From: Candidatus Bipolaricaulota bacterium | GTDB taxonomy: Bacteria; Bipolaricaulota; Bipolaricaulia; M55B111 | DNA length: 54,027 nt | Direction of reading: 5' to 3' | Assembly: GCA_018335015.1 (NCBI GenBank) | Contig: JAGXKX010000001.1 | Span: 1-54,027 of the forward strand | In this document: positions 41,525 through 49,755 of the stretch, piece after piece | Numbering within the stretch: position 1 is the stretch's first letter | How the letters are laid out: each line of letters starts with the position of its first letter | Notes under the pieces: model-generated | Told to the model about the DNA's origin: nothing | Databases searched by the model: none | The model's input: only the letters and a program-made list of their open reading frames with translations | Program-made: the position numbers and the translations under genes

Positions 41525-41728
41525 CTCAGATCTTTCACCAACGGCGGAATTAGCTATCTGGTTCGGATAACTGCTCTCTACCCCTTAGCTGGCAACTGAT
41601 TTAACCTTCAAATCCTACCAGTAGACTAAATCCCGGCAGCCAGGTAAAGGGTAGAGAGTCTGTAGTGAAAAAAAGAAATCAATACTCACAATTAAGTTTC
41701 GCTTTCATACGCCGGTGAAAGATCTGAG
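41525..41728 (-). repeat. Palindromic element copy C (complete, with terminal inverted repeats)
   Basis: Terminal repeats CTCAGATCTTTCACC and GGTGAAAGATCTGAG are perfect over 15 bp and bound 204 bp. Inside, arms CTCTCTACCCCTTAGCTGGC (41574-41593) and GCCAGGTAAAGGGTAGAGAG (41639-41658) pair with two mismatches, and the loop contains AACTGATTTAACCTTCAA and CTAAATCCCGGCA. Orientation is opposite to copies D, E and F. It fills the gap between the convergent coiled-coil and NUDIX genes. A 4-bp TATG occurs near both ends and could be a target duplication, but this is weak. Confidence 0.9.
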
Positions 41729-41862
41729 TATGGGTTAAAAGAGAATTTTTAATACTTGTTCTTCGCCTGAATCGGTAAATTTGGAATTGCTTATCTTGAG
41801 CTAGCTTTCGGGGGTCTGTTTCTAGTAGTTAAGTGCCATCTCATTAGTTAGGTGCAGCCCTT

Positions 41863-42510
41863 TCAATTATCAAATATTTGCCGAAATCCTTCTTGCATAA
41901 GGGGGCTATGAATTACCTCGGCCGCCTTACCGGGTGCGAACCACTTAAGTTGCTTGATTTCGTGGCTCGGCTGTAAATCATCGGGAGCGCCGGGAACCTC
42001 AGCGGAAAAATAGAATATTACCCACTGATAGCTGTTTTCCGCCCCTATCGCGCTATGAACGTTTAATAATTCAGCAATGGTCGGTTTGAGACCAACCTCT
42101 TCCTCAACCTCCCTTCGAACGGCGTCAGCAGGCGTCTCCCCGTAAACCATGAAACCTCCGGGCAGGGTCCAGCGATCTTTGTTGTATCCTCTCGAGGGTT
42201 TTACCAGCAACACTCCGTTCGGTCCCCGAATGACTGCCTCCACGACAAGTCGGGGCAGCGAAAAATTTACAGCTTTTCTAACGATTGGATCCACTTCGTC
42301 CAGAACCGGGATATCTTCTTTGTTCAACCAGCGCTGGGGGTGATAAGATAGAACGGGTTCCGCATAGATAATCTCCTCTGACTCTACTACCATCTTTGCC
42401 TTTTGCCGAACTTCAAAAGGTATTTCATCCCGCGATCGGGGAAAGCTCAAGACATTTCCCGATTCAATCAGATAAATTTTTCCGTCTGTTTCAACGTAGT
42501 ACTGAGTCAT
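41863..42510 (-). CDS. NUDIX hydrolase
   Basis: 215 residues. The complete Nudix box GFMVYGETPADAVRREVEEE plus VG lies at about 119-140 and provides the Mg-binding glutamates; the enzyme should hydrolyse a nucleoside diphosphate linked to another group. The 85-residue N-terminal part (metal-free, acidic, no zinc ribbon) is not one I can name. Weak ribosome binding site before the ATG. Substrate cannot be predicted; a monocistronic housecleaning or NADH/ADP-sugar role is possible. Confidence 0.9.
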   Translation of the reverse strand: MTQYYVETDGKIYLIESGNVLSFPRSRDEIPFEVRQKAKMVVESEEIIYAEPVLSYHPQRWLNKEDIPVLDEVDPIVRKAVNFSLPRLVVEAVIRGPNGVLLVKPSRGYNKDRWTLPGGFMVYGETPADAVRREVEEEVGLKPTIAELLNVHSAIGAENSYQWVIFYFSAEVPGAPDDLQPSHEIKQLKWFAPGKAAEVIHSPLMQEGFRQIFDN

Positions 42511-42810
42511 ATTACCGGAAAGTTTAAAGCAGGGACGTTATTAAGACAACCGGTTGGCCCTTTCACCAGGAGCAACCAAAAAAACGACGATACCGACATT
42601 TAAACTTGAATTTGGCGTCTACTCCGCTGGATAACTATTCCAACATTAATTCCCGACCTTGGTTCTTGACTTCCCTGTAGAAGGATATTATAAGATATAG
42701 CTCATCGAATAAGCGGGTCACACGTGGTCACACGAATACCGCCGGTGAAACGCCCAGCTTGTTTCATTTTCCGCTTTGAATAAACTTTATTTATACCGAG
42801 GTGGCAAAAA
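42511..42810 (+). promoter_or_regulatory. nrdJ upstream region with promoter and direct repeat
   Basis: TTGACT (42666-42671) and TATAAG (42689-42694) are separated by 17 bp. About 17 nt past the expected start, GTCACACG occurs twice with a 10-bp period (42717-42724 and 42727-42734), a possible binding site for a regulator such as NrdR, although it does not match the usual NrdR box. No convincing cobalamin riboswitch box is visible. The part towards the NUDIX gene should also hold that gene's promoter. Confidence 0.55.
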
Positions 42811-45450
42811 GTGGAAATTAACAAAGTAAAAAAACGAGATGGGTCCATTGTAGATTTCGACCAAACCAAAATACGAGACGCGATTATAAAGGCTGCTCAG
42901 GCTTCCGGGTCGTCAGCGATAAACAAGGCGGACGAACTAGCTAAAAAAGTAACCGAAGACCTGGAGGAGATCTACGGGGAAGTAGACTTCGGGAAAGAGG
43001 AGTTCCCGGAGGTCGAAGACATTCAGGATATGGTCGAGAAGGTTCTAATTGAAGAAGGTCATTACTCTACAGCTAAGGCTTACATTCTGTACCGGCAGGA
43101 ACATCGGCAAAAAAGGCGAGAGAAGGAGAAGCTCCTCGACCGAGCGAAAGTTGGTAGCGTAGGAAAGAAGTTTAGTTTAAAGGCACTCCGTGTTCTGGCT
43201 TCTCGGTATCTCCTCAGGGACGGGGAAGGTAAGATAGTAGAATCTCCGAAGGAGCTTTTCGAAAGGGTAGCAACGACTGTAACCATACCGGACTTAATGC
43301 GAGATGAACGGGTATTCGATCGTCAGGGAGGAGGTTCAGCAGCCGGCAAACTTACCGAAAAATACATTTCTTCATTTCGGGATTACGGCAACCGTTACAA
43401 TTTTGCCGACCATAGAATCAACCAGTGGGCTTTTAAGGCCATGACCGAGCTTTTTGCAAACATGGCAGAAGACGGTCATGTTAAAGTAGACTATTCGAAA
43501 TTTCTGGATTTGCTGGACAACGGGTACTTCGATAAATATCACGATAACTGGCAGACCTATCTCGACATGATGGTTGATCAAAAATTCCTGCCCAATAGCC
43601 CAACACTGATGAATGCCGGCACCAGACTGGGTCAATTAAGTGCCTGTTTCGTACTTCCCATGGAAGACGACATGGGCAGGATAATGGACGCGTCAAAAGA
43701 CGCGGCGCTAATCTTCCAGAGTGGTGGCGGAGTGGGAATCAACTACTCCAGTCTGAGACCGGAAGGGGACATAGTAGCTTCCACTTCCGGAGTCGCTTCC
43801 GGACCGATATCTTTCATGAGAATTATCGATACCGTTACGGACGTAGTGAAGCAAGGGGGTAAGAGACGGGGAGCCAACATGGGTATAATCAACGTCGATC
43901 ACCCCGATATAAAGGACTTTATCAACGTGAAGGGGAAAGAAGGTAAGCTGGAGAATTTCAATATCTCCGTCGGTACGTTAGAAGATTTCTGGGATTCGTT
44001 AAAAGGGCAGGATGACTCGAAGTTCGAACTAGTTAACCCCCGGACCGAACAGGTGGTTTCGCGCGAAGATCCTAAAGCTTTGCTTGAATTGATAGCTCAC
44101 TCGGCCTGGGAGTCCGCCGACCCTGGTATGATATTCTTCGACAGGATAAATGAGTACAACGTGCTTGAGCCGGCCAAAGGTAAAATCAACGGGACAAATC
44201 CCTGCGGCGAGCAGCCGTTATACGACTACGAATCCTGCAACCTGGGTTCGATTAATCTCCACAACTTACTCAAGGAAGACGGATTCGATTGGGACGAGTA
44301 CGAGAAGACGATCCGGAACGCAACACGCTTTCTCGATAACGTCCTTGACATGAACAACTTCCCCCTGGAAAAGATAGAACAGGCAACAAAGTCGACCAGA
44401 AAAATCGGACTGGGCGTAATGGGGCTTTCAAATTTACTTTACGATACCCGAACGCCCTACAATTCCGAGACCGGTTACAAGGAAATGGAAAAGCTGGCCG
44501 AATCGCTCTCTTACTATTCCATGGATGAATCCGTGAAACTCGCCCGGGAACGAGGCACATTCCCGGTTTACGAGGATACGGAGTATCCGGAAGGCGAGAT
44601 TCCTATAGCGGGTTACTACGAGAGGGACCAACACCAGAAAGACTGGGACGGATTGATAGAGAAAATCAAGGAAAACGGTATCAGGAACGGCATGACGACA
44701 ACTATCGCCCCCACGGGAAGTATCTCGATGATCGCCGATACCTCCCACGGGATAGAGCCGGAATTTTCGCTTGCCTACGAGAAAAACGTGACTGCGGGTG
44801 ACTTTTACTACGCCAACGAAGTTTTCGAGAAAGCCTTAAAGGACGAAGGCATATACACCGAGGAGTTACTCCAGAAGATAAACGAAAATTACGGAAGCCT
44901 GAAAGGGTTGGAAGAAATACCGGATAACCTGAAAGAAGTTTTTGTAACCGCGCTCGACATTCACTACACCGACCATCTTGCCGCCCAGGCGTCCTGGCAG
45001 GACTGGGTTACCGCTTCGATCTCCAAAACGATCAACATGCCCAGAAGCGCTACTCCGGACGAAGTACTGAACTCGTTCATGCTGGGCCACAAACTTGGGC
45101 TTAAGGGACTTACCGTTTACAGGGACGGCTCGAAGTCTCGCCAGGTCCTGAATATGGACGGGGAAAGTGCTACGGAAAGAAATCTGGAACCCAGCGAATA
45201 CGTCAAAAATTACCTCGAGCAGGAATTCGCCAACACGCCCGAAGGAGAAAATTACTGGGAGGCCCAAAGCTTCAGGGAGTCACTACGGAACGACAAGCCG
45301 AATAACAAGGATCTCCTGGAGGACGAGACCCATCCCCTGAACCAGGTAGAAGACCTGGAAGAATGTCCGGACTGCGGGGGTAATGTCATCCACGAAGGTG
45401 GCTGCAATAAGTGTGTAGAATGTGGATGGAGCACCTGTTCAATCAGCTAA
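42811..45450 (+). CDS. nrdJ: Adenosylcobalamin-dependent (class II) ribonucleotide reductase
   Basis: 879 residues; makes deoxyribonucleotides independently of oxygen. An N-terminal ATP-cone occupies about 1-95 (KVKKRDGSIVDFDQTKIRDAI). The catalytic barrel includes PNSPTLMNAG, LSACFVLPMEDDM, SGGGVGINYS, the active-site NPCGEQPL near residue 463 and TTTIAPTGSISMIA. A C-terminal zinc-ribbon-like tail has CPDCGG, CNKCVECGWSTC; its cysteines re-reduce the active site. GTG start after GAGGTGG. It implies cobalamin synthesis or uptake, consistent with corrinoid methyl transfer. Confidence 0.96.
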   Translation: MEINKVKKRDGSIVDFDQTKIRDAIIKAAQASGSSAINKADELAKKVTEDLEEIYGEVDFGKEEFPEVEDIQDMVEKVLIEEGHYSTAKAYILYRQEHRQKRREKEKLLDRAKVGSVGKKFSLKALRVLASRYLLRDGEGKIVESPKELFERVATTVTIPDLMRDERVFDRQGGGSAAGKLTEKYISSFRDYGNRYNFADHRINQWAFKAMTELFANMAEDGHVKVDYSKFLDLLDNGYFDKYHDNWQTYLDMMVDQKFLPNSPTLMNAGTRLGQLSACFVLPMEDDMGRIMDASKDAALIFQSGGGVGINYSSLRPEGDIVASTSGVASGPISFMRIIDTVTDVVKQGGKRRGANMGIINVDHPDIKDFINVKGKEGKLENFNISVGTLEDFWDSLKGQDDSKFELVNPRTEQVVSREDPKALLELIAHSAWESADPGMIFFDRINEYNVLEPAKGKINGTNPCGEQPLYDYESCNLGSINLHNLLKEDGFDWDEYEKTIRNATRFLDNVLDMNNFPLEKIEQATKSTRKIGLGVMGLSNLLYDTRTPYNSETGYKEMEKLAESLSYYSMDESVKLARERGTFPVYEDTEYPEGEIPIAGYYERDQHQKDWDGLIEKIKENGIRNGMTTTIAPTGSISMIADTSHGIEPEFSLAYEKNVTAGDFYYANEVFEKALKDEGIYTEELLQKINENYGSLKGLEEIPDNLKEVFVTALDIHYTDHLAAQASWQDWVTASISKTINMPRSATPDEVLNSFMLGHKLGLKGLTVYRDGSKSRQVLNMDGESATERNLEPSEYVKNYLEQEFANTPEGENYWEAQSFRESLRNDKPNNKDLLEDETHPLNQVEDLEECPDCGGNVIHEGGCNKCVECGWSTCSIS

Positions 45451-45466
45451 TCTAGCGCCGATAACT

Positions 45467-45498
45467 CAGGGGAAAGTCCTTCTTGGGATTTTCCCCTG
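45467..45498 (+). terminator. Terminator-like hairpin after nrdJ
   Basis: CAGGGGAAA pairs with TTTCCCCTG across a 14-nt interior that can itself pair (TCC/GGA). Only a short TT follows, so termination strength is uncertain. Confidence 0.6.
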
Positions 45499-45511
45499 TT
45501 AGAAACAAAAA

Positions 45512-45714
45512 CTCAAACTTTTCACCATCGTATAAAAGCGAAACTTAATTTATTAAGGTTGGATTCATTCTTTACCAGTGGCTCTCTGCCGCTTACCTGG
45601 CTGCCGAAAATTTGCCTTCTACTAAGCTTTAAAGGTTAGATCAGTTGCCAGGTAAGTGGCGGAGAGCAGTTATTCGGCCCGGACAGCCAAATCCGACCCT
45701 GTGTGGGAACTGAG
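45512..45714 (+). repeat. Palindromic element copy D (complete)
   Basis: 203 bp, the same length as copy C. Left end CTCAAACTTTTCACC, right end GTGGGAACTGAG. Arms CTCTCTGCCGCTTACCTGGC (45582-45601) and GCCAGGTAAGTGGCGGAGAG (45647-45666) pair throughout if two G-T pairs are allowed. The loop carries TGCCGAAAATTTG, CTACTAAG and AAAGGTTAGATCAGTT, matching copies C and E; the right flank CAGTTATTCGG matches C. It fills the gap between the convergent nrdJ and HAD phosphatase genes. Confidence 0.9.
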
Positions 45715-45798
45715 AAAGACCGGATTATTCAAATGGTCACTTTCGAGCCTTCCCAAAACCTGTCAGGATAGACTCGCAGCTTGCCCCAGGGCTATTGG

Positions 45799-46587
45799 CT
45801 AATGAAATTCAACCAGTTCTCGAAGATCGTCAAAAACGTAGGTAGGCTCAATATCGCTTTCCTCAAGGCTTTCTCGGGTTTCTACCCCCGTCAGAACTAG
45901 AGCGGAATCCATTTCTGCCCTTTCGGCCATCAATATATCCGTTTCCAACCTATCACCTATTACCAGGCAATCTTCCGGATTGTCCGTGCCCGCTATCTCC
46001 ATAGCTATTTCAGCAGCCACGCTCGACGGTTTACCGACAATTCTTTCCGGCTCGAACCCCATCCCCTTGATCGCGCCCACTGATGCCCCGGCACCGGGAG
46101 ACTCTCCTTCGGGAGTAGGAAATGTCCTATCGGCGTTTGTCCCGTAGAATTCCGCCCCGGAAAGCAAACCGGTCAGGGCATCGTCTAACTTGTCGTAACT
46201 AAGATTTCTGTCCATACCGACCGCGATGACTTCCGCCTCCGCCGGCCCTACGACCTCATGCCCCATCAGTTCCAGTTCTTCACCCAGTCCCTCTTCACCG
46301 ACGACGAAAGCGTTCGTGGTCCCTCTAAGCTCCCGCAAATACTTGGCGAGAACGAATGCACTGTTTATTATCGAACTATGAGGTAAGTCTATTCCCAGGT
46401 CGGTAAGATTTGCAGCGAACTTCTGCCGGGTTCGAGTAGAATTGTTCGACAGGATAAATACATCCCCAAATTTTCCCAGTTCAGCTAGCGCCTCCGGAGC
46501 ACCTGAGATCAGCTGGCTAGACATCACAACTACTCCGTCCATATCGACGAAAATGGACCTATAATTACTCAAGTTAAATTCGGACAT
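45799..46587 (-). CDS. HAD-superfamily IIA phosphatase (NagD/phosphoglycolate-phosphatase-like)
   Basis: 262 residues. Motif I is FVDMDGVV at 13-20, motif II ILSNNSTRT near 45-53, the C2 cap covers about 75-175, and motif III/IV lie in VGKPSSVAAEIA and VIGDRLETDILMA near 203. Members dephosphorylate small phosphates such as phosphoglycolate or nucleotides. The ATG has an AAGGGGGG about 15 nt upstream, longer than usual. Downstream of the DUF456 gene on the minus strand, 33 bp apart, and probably co-transcribed with it. Confidence 0.92.
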   Translation of the reverse strand: MSEFNLSNYRSIFVDMDGVVVMSSQLISGAPEALAELGKFGDVFILSNNSTRTRQKFAANLTDLGIDLPHSSIINSAFVLAKYLRELRGTTNAFVVGEEGLGEELELMGHEVVGPAEAEVIAVGMDRNLSYDKLDDALTGLLSGAEFYGTNADRTFPTPEGESPGAGASVGAIKGMGFEPERIVGKPSSVAAEIAMEIAGTDNPEDCLVIGDRLETDILMAERAEMDSALVLTGVETRESLEESDIEPTYVFDDLRELVEFH

Positions 46588-46620
46588 CAGAAGAAAAAGG
46601 TACCCCCCTTAAGCTTTTAA

Positions 46621-47118
46621 TCAGAGAAAGTTTATCATTACTTTAACTATCATTCCCATTCCAATTGCCACTTTAACTATTGAACCAAATATCTTACCAA
46701 AAAGGACTCCCATCCCGCTTCTCGTTGCCTGCAGGGTATCGCTTCCGAGGATGAATTCAGTAATAAAGGCTCCGACAAAAGCACCGAGGAATGCACCAAG
46801 CAGGTTACCGATAACGGGCAACGGAAGGCCCAGAATTGAGCCCGCTACCGCCCCAATAAAGGAACCCACCAGACTGTACTTGCTCGCACCGTACTTTTTC
46901 CCACTGGCTATGCTGAATAGGTAATCGCCGACTTCTCCAAAGATCGCGAGTCCCAGAAATATCAGTAAAAGGGAGGGTCTGACTAATTCCCATCCTGTCA
47001 TTAACCCCGTAAAACCGGAAGCTGCAACAACTATAAAGGTCCCAGGGATTCCAGCGGGAATTACCAGTAAACCGGTCAGAGAAAGTAGTAAAAATATTAC
47101 TATCGCTAAAATATCCAT
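46621..47118 (-). CDS. DUF456-family small membrane protein
   Basis: 165 residues with four or five hydrophobic segments and Gly-rich helices (SFIGAVAGSILGLPLPVIGNLLGAFLGAFVGAF). The N-terminal segment IPAGIPGTFIVV and the loop EVGDYLFSIASGKKYGASKYSLVGS are typical of DUF456. Its function is unknown; the Gly-zipper-like helices suggest membrane packing or small-molecule permeation. It is divergent from the aldehyde oxidoreductase gene. Confidence 0.88.
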   Translation of the reverse strand: MDILAIVIFLLLSLTGLLVIPAGIPGTFIVVAASGFTGLMTGWELVRPSLLLIFLGLAIFGEVGDYLFSIASGKKYGASKYSLVGSFIGAVAGSILGLPLPVIGNLLGAFLGAFVGAFITEFILGSDTLQATRSGMGVLFGKIFGSIVKVAIGMGMIVKVMINFL

Positions 47119-47518
47119 GGTTTTCCAGCCGACGAGGTTAGTAATAGTTTTGCTATCGGTCCCCTAGCTCCTAGAGTTAAGACCTTTTAACTGCGTTTAC
47201 ATAACGATGATTAGGTAGAATGTAAGCGATAAAAATCTTTTTTGCAAAATATTTTTCAGAGTTCTTTTAATAGGTAGCGAGGAACATGTACCGTTTTAAG
47301 GTTTTTTCTCGAAATATATTGCAAAAGCATTTTTCTAATTTATTGTTTCTTATGATAGGTCGGTGAAAGTTTCATTATCGCTGCCGCTGGAAATTACAGA
47401 TAGGGTAATCTTAAAGAGAAAGAACAAAGGTGTTGACTCAGCGTGAGAATGGGAATTATAAAATTTCTATAGGCCAGGCAAACAAAAAGAAATATGAGGT
47501 ATCAGAAAGGAGTGAAAC
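47119..47518 (+). promoter_or_regulatory. Divergent promoter region upstream of the aldehyde oxidoreductase gene
   Basis: 400 bp, AT-rich. TTGACT (47433-47438) with TATAAA 18 bp downstream (47457-47462) is a good promoter 56 bp before the ATG. Further up, an imperfect direct repeat TTGCAAAATATTTTTC (47242-47257) and TTGCAAAAGCATTTTTC (47319-47335) is spaced 77 bp apart and could be paired regulator sites. No gene is supported. Confidence 0.6.
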
Positions 47519-49357
47519 ATGAACGGCGTAAGTGGCAAATATCTGGACGTCAACCTCTCTAATGAAAAAATTACTGACTATAACGTACCCGAAAAGTGGT
47601 ACGAACTTTTCCTTGGAGGCAGGGGAATAGCGGCTAGAATAATGGCAGAGGAACTCCAGGGGGGAGAAAAACCCCTGGGCCCGGCAAACTTATTGGTATT
47701 CTCGGTTGGCCCCCTTCAGGGGACTAATTTAGGTGGAGCAGGCCGCCACTGTGTAGCGGCAAAATCACCCAAGACAAATAGTATCTCCGATTCATACGCG
47801 GGCGGATTTTTCGCTCACGAACTCGCGCTTTCTGGTTACGACGGCATTATCGTCAGGGGTAAGTCCGAATCCCCCGTTTACTTGACCCTGGTTGACTCAG
47901 AGAGAGAAGTTAAACCAGCAGATGATCTATGGGGTAAAACCACTTACGAAACGGAATCAATACTTAAGGAACGCTATGAAGGAAGTAGAGTCAGTTCTAT
48001 TGGCCCGGCTGGGGAGAACAAGGTTTACTTCTCCTGCATTATAAACGACATGGGGAGAGCAGCCGGCCGTCCAGGTTTTGGCGCCGTCATGGGGTCGAAA
48101 AACTTGAAAGCCGTAGTCGTAAGAGGTTCCAGGGACAAAGATTATTACGACAAGGAAAAATTCTCCAAGGTTCGTAAGGACTTCACCCGAAAATTAGCGG
48201 ACGAAGAGGGCCAGGAGTTCGGTAAATACGGAACCGCTGGAGGAGTTCTGGGATTAAACGAGACGGGAATATTGCCCACTGAGAACTTTCGTAGGGGGGA
48301 GTTCGAAGGAGCCGAGCAAATCAGCGGAGAAAGGCTGTACGAAGATTACCTCGTTGAGCGGGATACTTGTACTGGGTGTCCTGTGAGATGCAAAAGGGTC
48401 GTGAAAACTAAATTCCTGGACGAGGAAGTAGACGGAGCCGGGCCGGAATACGAGACCGTCGCCGCCCTGGGCTCTTTAATTTTAAACGACGACCTGTCAG
48501 CAATATTACTTGCAAACAAGAAGTGCAACGAATACGGAATAGATACAATATCCGCCGGAGTGACTATCGCTTACGCCATGGAAGCTCACGAAAAAGGTTA
48601 TCTCGATGCTCCTGATGGCCTTGATCTATCCTGGGGCAAAGCTGAAACAGTTATTGGATTGATAGACAAGATTGGGAAAGGGGAAGGATTCGGTAACCTC
48701 CTGGCGAAAGGGATTCAAAGTATCGAGGGGGAACTCGGGACGAATTTCGCCCAGCAAATAAAAGGTCAGGAGCTACCGATGCACGACCCCAGAGGCAAGA
48801 AAGGGTTCGGGCTGAGTTACGCTACCAGTCCCCGAGGTGCTACCCACGTTGAAGGAATGCACGATACTGTATTTGAGTCAAACGAAACTGCGAGCGAGCT
48901 CGGTCTTGGTGAAAAATACGACAGGCTGTCACTGAAGGACAAGGCAAAACTGGCAAAAGTTTACGAGGACCTCATGTCCTTTACGAATAGCGCAATCACC
49001 TGCCGGTTCACGACGTTCAACAGGGCCGGCGATCGGTACAATTATCCAGAATTGAGAGAGGGTCTCAATGCTTTAACGGGTAGAAGTATTGGGCCGGAAG
49101 AGATGCTCGAGATTGGAGAACGAGGGCTCCTCTTGTTAAAACTACTGTCCTTCCGTGAAGGATATGTGAGAGAAGACGATGACCTCACGGATAGACTGAA
49201 AAGTCGACTGCCATCGGGTGGAAGCAGGGGTGAAGGACTACCCCAGGAGGATCTGGACGCCATGAGGGAAGAATACTACGAACTCAGAGGGCTAGAAGAA
49301 GAATGGGTATCGAAAGAAAAGCTAAAGGAACTGGGCATGGAAGAGTTGGATCTATAG
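47519..49357 (+). CDS. Aldehyde:ferredoxin oxidoreductase (tungsten/molybdenum bis-pterin)
   Basis: 612 residues, full length for the AOR family; oxidises an aldehyde to the acid with ferredoxin as acceptor, or the reverse. The N-terminal pterin-binding fold (FLGGRGIAARIM; GRHCVAAKSPKT; SYAGGFFAHEL; GPAGENKVYFSCIINDMGRAAGR in two parts) is followed by the [4Fe-4S] ligands in CTGCPVRC (about 283-290) and the distal cysteine in AITCRFTTF (about 494). GGAGTGAAAC before the ATG. Tungsten is the common metal in anaerobes; the MOT1-type transporter at 24148 could supply it. Substrate unknown. Confidence 0.94.
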   Translation: MNGVSGKYLDVNLSNEKITDYNVPEKWYELFLGGRGIAARIMAEELQGGEKPLGPANLLVFSVGPLQGTNLGGAGRHCVAAKSPKTNSISDSYAGGFFAHELALSGYDGIIVRGKSESPVYLTLVDSEREVKPADDLWGKTTYETESILKERYEGSRVSSIGPAGENKVYFSCIINDMGRAAGRPGFGAVMGSKNLKAVVVRGSRDKDYYDKEKFSKVRKDFTRKLADEEGQEFGKYGTAGGVLGLNETGILPTENFRRGEFEGAEQISGERLYEDYLVERDTCTGCPVRCKRVVKTKFLDEEVDGAGPEYETVAALGSLILNDDLSAILLANKKCNEYGIDTISAGVTIAYAMEAHEKGYLDAPDGLDLSWGKAETVIGLIDKIGKGEGFGNLLAKGIQSIEGELGTNFAQQIKGQELPMHDPRGKKGFGLSYATSPRGATHVEGMHDTVFESNETASELGLGEKYDRLSLKDKAKLAKVYEDLMSFTNSAITCRFTTFNRAGDRYNYPELREGLNALTGRSIGPEEMLEIGERGLLLLKLLSFREGYVREDDDLTDRLKSRLPSGGSRGEGLPQEDLDAMREEYYELRGLEEEWVSKEKLKELGMEELDL

Positions 49358-49755
49358 ATTTAGGTGTGTTCATAAAATCCAATTTTTTATATCCAGTTCT
49401 TTCACCATTATAGGGAAGGTGGTCGTAGTTTGTGACCAACCTGTTCACTTAAAATACCAAGTCCTCGGCCGCTTACCAAGCTGTCGGGTTTTTGTCTGCT
49501 ACTAAGTTAAAAAGGTTAAATCAGTTGCCGGGTAAGCGGCCGAAGGAAAACAAGTCTTGATAATTAAGTGCAACACCGATCAAAAAACTGATTAATATCA
49601 AATACCACCATATCCAAGAGACCGTGCCAATCGCAGCACTTGCCACGTATAATCTCGAAAGAGCCCGTTGGTAGTGGCAAATTTGTCCGAATCCCTGCGA
49701 TTAATTATAGTTATAGCGACAAAATCACTAACATTTAGACCAAAAGGGGGGAATC
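49358..49755. other. Intergenic region between the AOR and tldD genes
   Basis: 398 bp with no gene. It holds palindromic element E (49392-49591) and then a nested inverted repeat: outer AATCGCAG (49629-49636) with CTGCGATT (49695-49702), inner TTGCCAC with GTGGCAA (ending at 49680). The latter lies 55-130 bp upstream of tldD and could be a leader structure or operator. Confidence 0.6.
49392..49591 (+). repeat. Palindromic element copy E
   Basis: The hairpin arms TCGGCCGCTTACC (49465-49477) and GGTAAGCGGCCGA (49531-49543) are perfect over 13 bp. The core between them, CTGTCGGGTTTTTG, CTACTAAGTTAAAAAGGTTAAATCAGTTGCC, closely matches copies C and D. The left end CAGTTCTTTCACCATTA resembles the family terminus; the right end is diverged and the boundary is approximate. 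Confidence 0.8.

Noticed and set aside
42511-42810. Cobalamin riboswitch upstream of the B12-dependent nrdJ
   Set aside because: I looked for a B12-box-like conserved stretch and typical stems and found none convincing; a covariance search would be needed to exclude it.
41525-49591. CRISPR array
   Set aside because: The repeats are palindromic, kilobases apart and in both orientations, with no regular short spacers and no cas genes.
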